From positions 1 through 5,593 of the forward strand of contig JACCVE010000004.1 of NCBI GenBank assembly GCA_013698285.1: a DNA stretch of 5,593 bases, given 5' to 3'. The translations under genes and the position numbers were made by a program. Below, piece after piece: positions 1 to 5,593 of this stretch. How positions within the stretch are numbered: the stretch's first letter is position 1; each line of letters begins with the position of its first letter. Under the pieces are notes generated by a model. That model worked only from the letters and a program-made list of their open reading frames with translations, was not told the DNA's origin and made no database searches. This DNA comes from Chloroflexia bacterium (GTDB lineage Bacteria; Chloroflexota; Chloroflexia; Thermomicrobiales; UBA6265).

Positions 1-1233
1 GGTCAGCTCGACGTTGTCGCTGGCGGCCAGACCGCGCAACACGTGCTTCAGCCAGTCAACCCCCTCGAACCACCAGTGGCCGAACAGCTCGGTATCGTAG
101 GCGGACGAGATGACGCCGACCTGGCCGCTCTCCTGGTAGTACTCCCCGAGGTGCTGCTCGATCAGGTGAACGTAGTGGTCCGCATGCTCACGCGCGCGCG
201 TCGAGGCCCGGGCGGGATCGTAGAGCGGTTTCTGACCGAGATCGACCCCGGCGCCGCCGATGCGCCAGTATTGCATGCCCGATTCGCTGTCCTTGCGGTG
301 GAACTCGCGGTAGGCGAAGTCGCCGGGGTACCCGAACGTGCCGGACCAGACCTGCTGGCCGGTGCGGTTGTTCCGCCCGAGGACGGCCACCTTGCCGGGC
401 GCGTCACCGACCCAGTAGGCCTGGTAGGTGGTACCCGGCTCGGTCTGCTCCTCGTCGGTCAGGTCGACCGCGTAGCGCCGGGTCACCTCGCCGTAGGGGC
501 CGATCGCCTCGCCCGCCGCCTTGCCGACCGGTCGGCCACCCTCGACGGTGTGTGTCTCACTGAAGAACACTTCGATGCCCTGTGCCGCGAGGAACGACTC
601 GATCCCCGGCCGCAACACGTCTACCCCGCCGGTGTTGTCGTGGTAGGCCGGCCGGTAGGCACACTCCGGCAACCAGATCGCGGTCGGGTCCTGGCCGAAG
701 TGCCGCCGGTACGAGGCGATCCCGGTCGCGATCTGTCCGTAGATCGAGGAATCCCGAGCCAGCAGCGGCAGGTACCCATGGGTCGCGGCAGAGGTCGAGA
801 TCTCGATCCGGCCCCGGTCTTGGAGCGTCTTGAATGCGCCGATCACGTCCCTGCCAAACCGGTCCTCGAACGAACCGAGGACGCGGCCGTACCAGTGGTG
901 ATAAAAGCGGGCCAGGTCCCGCATCGTCGTGTCGCCAGCCGAATCGAACCGCTCCACATCGTTGGCGGCCCAGGCCGAGCGCTCGGCGGCGTAGTGGACG
1001 AAGTGGTCCCCGATCAATGGGTCTGCCAGTTGCTCCGCCAGGATCGGCGTGATGCCGACCGTCAAGCGATAGTCCACCCCCTCGGCATCGAGATCGTAGA
1101 GCGCATTCAGGAGCGGGATATAGGTTTCCGCCAACCCTTCATGGACCCACTCTTCGCCATGGGGCCACATGCCGGCCTGGCGCGCGTACGGTAGGTGAGA
1201 GTGGAGCACGAACGTGAACGCCCCGTCAGTCAT
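1..1233 (-). CDS. GH57 1,4-alpha-glucan branching enzyme, C-terminus beyond the window edge
   Basis: This enzyme likely cuts an alpha-1,4-glucan chain and rejoins it through an alpha-1,6 link, making glycogen branches in the cytoplasm. The 411 residues visible show the GH57 conserved regions in order: HSHLPY (residues 11-16), GITPIL (60-65), WLPECAY with the expected nucleophile Glu190, and AYDTELFGHWW with the expected acid/base Asp380. The stretch YPGDFAYREFHRK (from about 302) is also typical of GH57 branching enzymes. A loop near 231-250 contains Tyr247, possibly the counterpart of the catalytic loop tyrosine of characterised enzymes; an alignment would be needed to confirm. Family members are about 520-560 residues, so roughly the last 110-150 (part of the helical C-terminal domain) are missing because the window ends, not because the gene is broken. 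It lies 122 bases downstream of malQ in the same direction. Some GH57 relatives are mainly hydrolytic amylases, so exact activity is inferred. Confidence 0.92.
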   Translation of the reverse strand, partial: MTDGAFTFVLHSHLPYARQAGMWPHGEEWVHEGLAETYIPLLNALYDLDAEGVDYRLTVGITPILAEQLADPLIGDHFVHYAAERSAWAANDVERFDSAGDTTMRDLARFYHHWYGRVLGSFEDRFGRDVIGAFKTLQDRGRIEISTSAATHGYLPLLARDSSIYGQIATGIASYRRHFGQDPTAIWLPECAYRPAYHDNTGGVDVLRPGIESFLAAQGIEVFFSETHTVEGGRPVGKAAGEAIGPYGEVTRRYAVDLTDEEQTEPGTTYQAYWVGDAPGKVAVLGRNNRTGQQVWSGTFGYPGDFAYREFHRKDSESGMQYWRIGGAGVDLGQKPLYDPARASTRAREHADHYVHLIEQHLGEYYQESGQVGVISSAYDTELFGHWWFEGVDWLKHVLRGLAASDNVELT

Positions 1234-1240
1234 CGTCATT

Positions 1241-1245
1241 CCTCC
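1241..1245 (-). promoter_or_regulatory. Ribosome binding site that decides the GH57 start
   Basis: On the minus strand GGAGG is followed by two in-frame ATG codons, at 1239 and 1233. The first is only 1 base from the GGAGG and the second is 7 bases away, a normal spacing. I therefore place the start at 1233 (protein beginning MTDGAFTF) rather than 1239 (MTMTDGAF). Confidence 0.7.
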
Positions 1246-1299
1246 GGTCGGTCCGCTCGTCTCCGCGAACACGCGACACCTTCGTTCTCAAAGATTCTC

Positions 1300-1317
1300 C
1301 ACGAGGGATACCCCGTG
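1300..1317 (-). terminator. Stem-loop between malQ and the GH57 gene, possible weak terminator
   Basis: Read on the minus strand, this forms a 7-base-pair stem (CACGGGG with CCCTCGTG, including one G-T pair) with a 4-base TATC loop. It begins 38 bases after the malQ stop codon. The sequence after it, GAGAATCTTTGAG, has only a short interrupted T-run, so it is at best a weak intrinsic terminator. It could instead be an attenuating or RNA-stabilising hairpin that sets the ratio of malQ to branching-enzyme mRNA. The remainder of the 1240-1355 gap shows nothing else I can name. Confidence 0.35.
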
Positions 1318-1355
1318 CTCCGAGGAGCCACGTGGATAGGCGGTGCCCCCCATCA

Positions 1356-2924
1356 CTATCTCGGATGGAGCGGGTGAGCGGTCCCCGAAACGGTGTAATC
1401 ATACGGGTTGTGCCCGCGCGGCTCCCCCGGCGGCTTCGCCCGGCCATAGGTCCAGACCATCTCGGCCAACCCGTCAGCCAGCCCGTCGTGGAGTTGGTGC
1501 GATTGAAATCTCCAGCCCCAGTTGCCGGTCGGGCGCCCGGGAACATTCATCCGGGCCTCATCTCCTAGTCGCATCACATCCTGGAGGGCGACGATCGCCG
1601 TCTCCGCCACCGAGCCGAGGGCGAGGCGAATGAGGTCCCAGGCGATGTCCTGACCATCGCGGCCCAGGTATCTCGTCACCGCGTTCCGTTCGCTCTCCGA
1701 CCGGGTCGCGAACCACCCGACGGTGGTCTGGTTGTCGTGGGTCCCCGTGTAGACCACGTCACTGGCCCCATAATTATGTGGCAGGTAGGGGTTCGCGGGA
1801 TCGTCCTCGAAGGCGAACTGCAAGACCTTCATGCCCGGGAACCCCAGCTCGTCGCGCAGGGCGATGACATCGGGAGTGATGACGCCGAGGTCCTCGATCA
1901 CGAACGGCGTCGCCCCGACCTCCCGTGCGATCGTCCGGAAGATCTCCACGCCTGGTCCCGCTTCCCACTGCCCGCCCTCGGCCGTCTCTTGGCCGTTCGG
2001 CACGACCCAGGCGGCGGCGAAGGCGCGGAAATGGTCGATCCGGATGATGTCGACCGTCTCCAGCATCGCCCGCACCCGCGCTACCCACCAGGCGTAGCCG
2101 GTCGTCTCGTTGGCCGCCCAATCGTAGACCGGATTGCCCCAGAGCTGGCCGGTCGCCGAGAAGGGATCGGGCGGGACTCCCGCGACCACGGTGGGGATGC
2201 CTGATTCTTCCAGTTGGAAGATGTCCCGGTTGGCCCAGACATCCGCGCTGTCGTGGGCGGCGAAGATCGGGATGTCGCCGATGATGCGTACGTCGTGCTC
2301 GTTGGCATAGCGCTTCAATTCCGTCCACTGGCGGCGAAACTGGAATTGCTCGAACTGTTGGTAGCGGACCTCATCGGCGAGCCGCTCTCGCCACTCGGCC
2401 AGGGCCTTGGGGTCGCGCCGCCGGATCGGCTCTTCCCAATCAGTCCAGGCCACACCACCGTGGGCTTGCTTCACGGCCACGAACAGGGCGTAGTCGTCGA
2501 GCCAGGCGCTCTCGGCCTGCCGGAAGGCATCGAACGCCGGGCGCTGGTCGGCCGCCGCGCCGGACCGGAAGCGGTCGAACGCCCGTCGCAGGAGCGGATA
2601 TTTGTACCGCTGGACCCGTTCGAACTCGACCTCGTACTCGGGGAACTCCGGCGCCTCGCGGAGGTCGGACTCGTCGAGCAGGCCGTCGCCGGCGAGCCAG
2701 CCGAGCGAGATGAGCAAGGGGTTGCCGGCGAACGCCGACGGCGAGGCGTACGGCGAGTCACCGAATCCGGTGGGCCCCAACGGCATCACCTGCCAGCGCC
2801 GCTGGCTACCCCGGGAGAGCCAATCCACGAACCGGAAAGCGGCCGGGCCAAGGTCGCCGATCCCATGGGGTCCGGGGAGGGAGGTCGGATGGGCCAGGAC
2901 GCCGCTGACGCGGTCCGTCGGCAT
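1356..2924 (-). CDS. malQ: 4-alpha-glucanotransferase (amylomaltase, GH77)
   Basis: The enzyme moves a maltodextrin segment from one alpha-1,4-glucan to another, releasing glucose or forming longer chains or rings; it acts in the cytoplasm in maltose/glycogen metabolism. The 522-residue protein is full length (bacterial short-form MalQ is about 500). The N-terminus has HPTSLPGPHGIGDLG (12-26) and WQVMPLGPTGFGDSPYASPSAFAGNP (44-69). Later come WGNPVYDW (262-269), IIRIDHFRAF with nucleophile Asp297, VIEDLGVIT with acid/base Glu344, YTGTHDN with Asp397 as transition-state stabiliser, and ARMNVPGRPTGNWGWRF (457-473). All catalytic residues are intact. The ATG at 2924 is preceded by GGAG 6 bases upstream, and the expected N-terminal motif starts within seven residues. 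The tail after about residue 493, rich in Pro, Gly and His, looks poorly structured. The co-directional GH57 branching enzyme downstream supports a glycogen/maltodextrin role. Confidence 0.96.
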   Translation of the reverse strand: MPTDRVSGVLAHPTSLPGPHGIGDLGPAAFRFVDWLSRGSQRRWQVMPLGPTGFGDSPYASPSAFAGNPLLISLGWLAGDGLLDESDLREAPEFPEYEVEFERVQRYKYPLLRRAFDRFRSGAAADQRPAFDAFRQAESAWLDDYALFVAVKQAHGGVAWTDWEEPIRRRDPKALAEWRERLADEVRYQQFEQFQFRRQWTELKRYANEHDVRIIGDIPIFAAHDSADVWANRDIFQLEESGIPTVVAGVPPDPFSATGQLWGNPVYDWAANETTGYAWWVARVRAMLETVDIIRIDHFRAFAAAWVVPNGQETAEGGQWEAGPGVEIFRTIAREVGATPFVIEDLGVITPDVIALRDELGFPGMKVLQFAFEDDPANPYLPHNYGASDVVYTGTHDNQTTVGWFATRSESERNAVTRYLGRDGQDIAWDLIRLALGSVAETAIVALQDVMRLGDEARMNVPGRPTGNWGWRFQSHQLHDGLADGLAEMVWTYGRAKPPGEPRGHNPYDYTVSGTAHPLHPR

Positions 2925-2934
2925 GGGAAGCTCC

Positions 2935-2944
2935 GTTCGCGAAC
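2935..2944. promoter_or_regulatory. Ten-base palindrome beside the malQ ribosome binding site
   Basis: GTTCGCGAAC is a perfect palindrome immediately upstream of the malQ GGAG (2931-2934). Its position would suit an operator or a small structure affecting ribosome access. A 10-base palindrome can arise by chance in GC-rich DNA and no second copy was noticed, so this is only a candidate site. Confidence 0.2.
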
Positions 2945-3018
2945 CACCCGGGCACGTCTCGCGGACAGGACGGCTCGATGGTGAAGGGACAGGTCATCGT
3001 GGGGATCGGTCGCATTAA

Positions 3019-3047
3019 CCGCGCCAGCCACGCCTTGGCCGGAGCGG
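3019..3047 (-). terminator. Stem-loop just after mreB, possible terminator or processing hairpin
   Basis: Read on the minus strand, CCGC-T-CCGGCCA pairs with TGGCTGG-C-GCGG around an AGGCG loop. This gives 11 base pairs (one G-T) with a single internal mismatch. It starts 9 bases after the mreB stop codon. What follows (TTAATGCG) is not a T-run, so it does not meet the usual rule for an intrinsic terminator. It may still reduce read-through into malQ or protect the mreB mRNA 3' end. The rest of the 2925-3056 gap has no convincing promoter. Confidence 0.4.
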
Positions 3048-3056
3048 CACCCGGGA

Positions 3057-4061
3057 CTATGGTTCTTCGAGACTATCCCGCAGGATATCCATGTGTTCGA
3101 GGGCCAAACCTGTCCCGATCGCGACGCAGGAGAGCGGGTCGTCCGCCACGTAGCACGGCACGCCGGTCACCTCGGTCAGGAGGTCCGGCAGGTGCCGGAG
3201 CAGGGCGCCGCCGCCGGTCAGGATCATCCCCTTGTCGATGATGTCGGACGACAGCTCGGGCGGCGTCTCTTCCAGCACCGCGCGGACGGCGCCGATGATC
3301 GCCTCCAGGGGCTCGTTGATCGCGTCCGTGACCTCGCTGGCGTGGATCTGGATCGTGCGGGGGAGGCCTGCCACCTCGTCCCGGCCCCGGACCTCCATCG
3401 CCACGTCTTCCGGCAACGGCACCGCGCTGCCGATGGCGATCTTGACTTCCTCGGCCGTCCTCTCCCCGATCCGGAGACTATACCGGCGCTTGATGAAGGC
3501 GCTGATGGCCTCGTCGAACCGGTTGCCGCCGACCCGCAGCGAGCGGGCGACGACGATGCCGTTCAACGAGATCACGGCCACCTCGGTCGTCCCGCCGCCG
3601 ATGTCGATGATCATGTTGCCCGAGGGGTCGGCCACCGGCACCCGCGCCCCGATCGCGGCCGCGAGCGGTTCGCTGATCAGGTAGGCCCGCCGAGCCCCGG
3701 CGTTCAGCGCGGCATCCCGGACGGCGCGCCGCTCGACACCGGTGACGCCCGCAGGGACGCAGATCATGACATCCGGCTTGACGAGGGAGAACCGGCCGCA
3801 ACTCTTGTTGATGAAGTACTTGAGCATTTCCTGGGTGACGACGTAGTCGGCGATCACCCCGTCGCGCATCGGCCGGACGACCTCGATCGTCTCCCGCGGC
3901 TCGCGACCGAGCATGTTGCGAGCTTCGAGGCCGACGGCCTTGACCTTGCCATCCTTGGCCGAAATGGCGACCACCGACGGCTCGTTGATGACGATGCCGC
4001 GGCCACGCAGGAACACGAGGACATTCGCCGTGCCGAGATCGATCCCGATCTGTTTGGCCAT
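3057..4061 (-). CDS. mreB: MreB/Mbl-type rod-shape-determining protein (bacterial actin)
   Basis: This is an actin-like ATPase that polymerises on the inner face of the membrane and guides the elongation machinery that lays down peptidoglycan. The 334 residues match the family length (about 335-345). Phosphate motif 1 is IGIDLGTANVLVFLRG (5-20), followed by the hallmark INEPSVVA (25-32). YLISEPLAAAIGA (127-139) carries the expected Glu131. Phosphate motif 2 is MIIDIGGGTTEVAVIS (150-165) with Asp153, followed by RVGGNRFDEAI. The adenosine motif is GMILTGGGALLRHLPDL (278-294). No amphipathic N-terminal helix precedes the first strand, unlike in E. coli MreB. The reading frame stays open upstream to 4346, but the family begins at MAKQIGIDLG, and an RBS supports ATG 4061. 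No mreC or mreD follows; malQ lies 132 bases downstream. MreB and its paralogue Mbl cannot be separated by eye. Confidence 0.95.
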   Translation of the reverse strand: MAKQIGIDLGTANVLVFLRGRGIVINEPSVVAISAKDGKVKAVGLEARNMLGREPRETIEVVRPMRDGVIADYVVTQEMLKYFINKSCGRFSLVKPDVMICVPAGVTGVERRAVRDAALNAGARRAYLISEPLAAAIGARVPVADPSGNMIIDIGGGTTEVAVISLNGIVVARSLRVGGNRFDEAISAFIKRRYSLRIGERTAEEVKIAIGSAVPLPEDVAMEVRGRDEVAGLPRTIQIHASEVTDAINEPLEAIIGAVRAVLEETPPELSSDIIDKGMILTGGGALLRHLPDLLTEVTGVPCYVADDPLSCVAIGTGLALEHMDILRDSLEEP

Positions 4062-4070
4062 GCGGTGGTG

Positions 4071-4074
4071 CTCC
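4071..4074 (-). promoter_or_regulatory. Ribosome binding site that decides the mreB start
   Basis: GGAG on the minus strand lies 9 bases before ATG 4061. It supports the short, family-like N-terminus over in-frame starts further upstream, which would add up to 95 residues of Arg/Ser/Gly-rich sequence with no likeness to actin-family proteins. Confidence 0.7.
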
Positions 4075-4197
4075 GGCTTCAGCCCAGTCCGGTTGCCATG
4101 CCAACGGCACGGCGAGGGGGAGAGGTGACCATACATAGGGGAGACGACGAGGGGTCGATGAGCGCGAGTGTACCATAGGCCCGTTTCCACTCCCGCA

Positions 4198-4275
4198 TCG
4201 CCGGATCGCCGGCCCACGACCGATCGGAGCCTCCAACCCGTGACCAGTGACCATGACCGGGCGGCGATCCGGCGA
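4198..4275. repeat. Perfect 14-base inverted repeat with a 50-base interior
   Basis: TCGCCGGATCGCCG (4198-4211) is the exact reverse complement of CGGCGATCCGGCGA (4262-4275). After one unpaired base, CCC (4213-4215) can also pair with GGG (4259-4261). Inside lie a CCGATCGG palindrome (4220-4227) and the tandem GTGACCA repeat. It sits about 140-215 bases upstream of the mreB start, where it could be a bound operator pair or a cruciform/RNA hairpin. It could also be the remnant of a small repeat element. No other copy was seen in the window. Confidence 0.6.
4240..4258. repeat. Short tandem repeat GTGACCA x2 plus a partial third copy
   Basis: GTGACCA occurs twice head to tail (4240-4246 and 4247-4253) and is followed by TGACC (4254-4258). 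It lies in the interior of the inverted repeat. Repeats this short may be binding half-sites or simple slippage products, and no function can be assigned. Confidence 0.4.
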
Positions 4276-4413
4276 GACATCCCCGCGACCCCGGACCATG
4301 ATGGGAATCCGGCCGGTTCCCGGCCCGACGGCGCAAACGGCCCCACACCCGCGGTCAGCCCTCGTCCTCCACGGCGAACGGGCCATCGGGACGGCGCCGG
4401 TGAGCGGGAGGCG

Positions 4414-4659
4414 ATGATCTGCGCCTTTCGGCCATGGTCGGTACCGCGGGCGTTCCCGGTCGCCCACCGGCCGTCGCCCGCGACCCGCCGGTTGGTCGAG
4501 GTGGCCAGCGAGGCCGATCGCGTCCTGCTCTGCGATGATGCTCACGCTGGCGACCACATGTGGCCGACCGGAGAAATGGTGACGGGGGCCGCCGGCGAAG
4601 CCGCCGGAATCGACGGGACGACGACCACCGGACCGGACGGGGACATGCCCGGAAGGTGA
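4414..4659 (+). CDS. Possible small protein of 81 residues, weakly HPr-like or noncoding
   Basis: From ATG 4414 to TGA 4657-4659 the frame shows coding-like base use: by hand count, G+C is about 70, 61 and 83 percent at codon positions 1, 2 and 3. The frame also stays open upstream to a GTG at 4168, but that part looks less gene-like. GGGAGG ends only 2 bases before the ATG, too close for a good ribosome binding site. The stretch HRPSPATRRLVEVASEADRVLL faintly recalls the HPr phosphocarrier pattern (H-x-R-P-A, then a helix and a strand), and 81 residues is near HPr's 85-90. However, the active-site spacing is wrong (HRP instead of HxRP) and the Thr/Gly-rich C-terminus does not match well. It could be a decayed gene, an unrelated small protein, or chance in GC-rich DNA. 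No function is assigned. Confidence 0.25.
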   Translation: MICAFRPWSVPRAFPVAHRPSPATRRLVEVASEADRVLLCDDAHAGDHMWPTGEMVTGAAGEAAGIDGTTTTGPDGDMPGR

Positions 4660-4707
4660 CTCGACGCTCCACGCTCCACGACGGATCGCCCGGAAGACGC
4701 CTTCGAG

Positions 4708-4712
4708 AGGAG
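4708..4712 (+). promoter_or_regulatory. Ribosome binding site for the GTG-started amidohydrolase
   Basis: AGGAG, within GAGAGGAGA, lies 8 bases before GTG 4721. Strong match and spacing justify the non-ATG start. The protein then opens with the usual family N-terminus (YDLVLRGGTVLDP) within six residues. Confidence 0.75.
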
Positions 4713-4720
4713 AACGCGAC

Positions 4721-5593
4721 GTGACGCGCCCACCGTACGACCTCGTGCTGCGCGGCGGCACCGTCCTGGACCCGGCCAATGCCCTTCACGCCCGGCGAGA
4801 CATCGCCGTCGCCGACGGCAAGGTCGCGTCGGTCGAACCGGTCATCCCCGGCGAGATGGCCATGCAGACGCTCGATGTCGCCGGCCTGCTGGTGACGCCG
4901 GGCCTGGTCGACATGCACGCCCACGTCTACGTCGGCGTTTGCCCGCTCGTCGTGCCGATCGATGAGGTCGCGCCCGCGAGCGGGGTCACGACCGTGGTCA
5001 GCACGGGCGACGCCGGGGCCCACACCTTCGCCGGTTTCCGCCGCCTGATCATTTCCCAGGTCCGGACCCGCGTCTACGCCTTCGTCCACATCAGCACGAT
5101 CGGCCTGGCTGGCTGGGAGGTGGGCGAGATGGTCAACCTCGATTACGCCGACCCCGACAAGGCGGCCCGGGTGGTCCGGGAGAACCGGGACATCTGTCTC
5201 GGGATCAAGGTCCGGCAGGGCGCCCAAATGGTTGGCGACCACGGGCTCGAACCCCTGCGCCGGGCCGTCTCGGCTGCCGAGATGAGCGACTCGCCGGTGA
5301 TGGTCCACATCGGCGCAGCGCCGACGCCGCTGGCCGACATCCTCGAAATGTTGCGGCGCGGCGACATCGTCACCCACTGCTTCACCGGCACGGGTCGAGG
5401 CATCCTCGACGGGGAGGGCCGCGTCACCGACGACGTCCGGGCGGCCCGGGAACGGGGCATCCTCTTCGACGTCGGCCACGGCATGGGCAGCTTCGACTTC
5501 ACGGTCGGCGAGGCGGCACTGGAACAGGGATTCCCGCCCGACTTCATCTCCAGCGACCTGCACTCTGGCTGCGTCAACGGCCCGACCTTCGAC
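4721..5593 (+). CDS. Amidohydrolase/deacetylase-family metallohydrolase (dihydroorotase-like), C-terminus beyond the window edge
   Basis: This belongs to the amidohydrolase superfamily, which hydrolyses C-N or ester bonds at a two-metal site in a TIM barrel; it is probably cytoplasmic. The 291 visible residues start with the small beta-sandwich piece (YDLVLRGGTVLDP, residues 6-18). The expected metal ligands follow: His66 and His68 (TPGLVDMHAHVY), Lys163 (GIKVR, the likely carbamylated lysine), His196 (VMVHIG), His219 (VTHCFTG) and the catalytic Asp279 (SSDLHS). The DVGHGMGSFDF stretch (250-260) and overall pattern fit the COG3964-type branch, which includes the EF_0837 and Atu3266 proteins, rather than PyrC or hydantoinase. 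As I recall, a relative deacetylates acetyl-mandelate-like compounds; the substrate here is unknown. Family length is about 380-400, so some 90-110 residues are lost to the window edge. It is transcribed away from mreB with no visible partner gene. Confidence 0.9.
   Translation, partial: MTRPPYDLVLRGGTVLDPANALHARRDIAVADGKVASVEPVIPGEMAMQTLDVAGLLVTPGLVDMHAHVYVGVCPLVVPIDEVAPASGVTTVVSTGDAGAHTFAGFRRLIISQVRTRVYAFVHISTIGLAGWEVGEMVNLDYADPDKAARVVRENRDICLGIKVRQGAQMVGDHGLEPLRRAVSAAEMSDSPVMVHIGAAPTPLADILEMLRRGDIVTHCFTGTGRGILDGEGRVTDDVRAARERGILFDVGHGMGSFDFTVGEAALEQGFPPDFISSDLHSGCVNGPTFD

Larger units (their letters stand above)
4062..4720. other. 659-base divergent intergenic region between mreB and the amidohydrolase
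   Basis: Both flanking genes read outward from here, so promoters for both should lie inside. I could not identify a convincing -35/-10 pair on either strand. Contents that can be pointed to are the mreB RBS, an inverted repeat (4198-4275), a short tandem repeat (4240-4258), a possible small reading frame (4414-4659), a doubled ACGCTCC (4664-4677) and the amidohydrolase RBS (4708-4712). The gap is long beside the 122- and 132-base gaps elsewhere in the window, which is why a small gene or a decayed one is worth considering. Confidence 0.6.

Noticed and set aside
43..1194. Long open frame of 383 codons on the plus strand
   Set aside because: It lies wholly opposite the GH57 gene, whose protein carries all family motifs. 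Long antisense frames are expected in GC-rich DNA.
3093..4178. Long open frame of 361 codons on the plus strand
   Set aside because: It is the antisense shadow of mreB. The protein is Asp/Arg/His-rich and resembles nothing known to me.
4167..4188. Possible mreB promoter on the minus strand (TACACT as -10, GGAAAC as -35)
   Set aside because: The spacing between the two is about 10 bases, too short for a sigma-70 or ECF promoter, and the -10 matches only four of six consensus bases.
4664..4677. Direct repeat ACGCTCC twice before the amidohydrolase RBS
   Set aside because: Two 7-base copies are too short to assign a function and may be simple slippage.
3478..4779. Open frame of 433 codons on the minus strand overlapping mreB and the divergent gap
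   Set aside because: It is out of frame with mreB on the same strand and very Arg/Gly-rich, which marks it as a shadow.
4355..5563. Open frame of 402 codons on the minus strand
   Set aside because: It is antisense to the amidohydrolase over most of its length and low in complexity (Asp/Arg/Val-rich); the plus-strand gene has complete metal-binding motifs and a good RBS.
1..5593. tRNA, rRNA, CRISPR array, insertion sequence or phage genes
   Set aside because: No cloverleaf, rRNA-like stretch, regular spaced repeats, transposase or integrase motifs were seen on either strand.

Overview
The window is GC-rich bacterial chromosome with no sign of phage, transposon, CRISPR or RNA genes. It holds four well-supported genes. 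High GC, a GH57-type branching enzyme and an MreB-type protein would fit Chloroflexota of the Thermomicrobia/Sphaerobacter kind. That placement is a guess from general character; nothing here is diagnostic.

Layout. Three genes read on the minus strand, in transcription order from right to left. They are an MreB rod-shape protein (4061 to 3057), a GH77 4-alpha-glucanotransferase MalQ (2924 to 1356), and a GH57 1,4-alpha-glucan branching enzyme (1233 to the left edge, C-terminus cut off). The gaps between them are 132 and 122 bases. Each gap holds a stem-loop just after the upstream stop codon, neither with a strong T-run, so the three may be partly uncoupled. Across a 659-base divergent gap, the plus strand carries a metal-dependent amidohydrolase/deacetylase from GTG 4721 to the right edge (C-terminus cut off).

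How the genes work together. MalQ transfers and lengthens alpha-1,4-glucan chains, and the GH57 enzyme introduces alpha-1,6 branches, so the pair forms a glycogen/maltodextrin module. MreB is a cytoskeletal protein with no direct link to it, and no mreC or mreD is visible. The amidohydrolase is a separate, divergently transcribed function with unknown substrate.

The divergent gap is the least explained part. It holds a perfect 14-base inverted repeat, a short tandem repeat, and a possible 81-codon reading frame (4414-4659) with coding-like base use and a faint, unproven resemblance to HPr phosphocarrier proteins. I did not find convincing evidence of a new multi-gene system.
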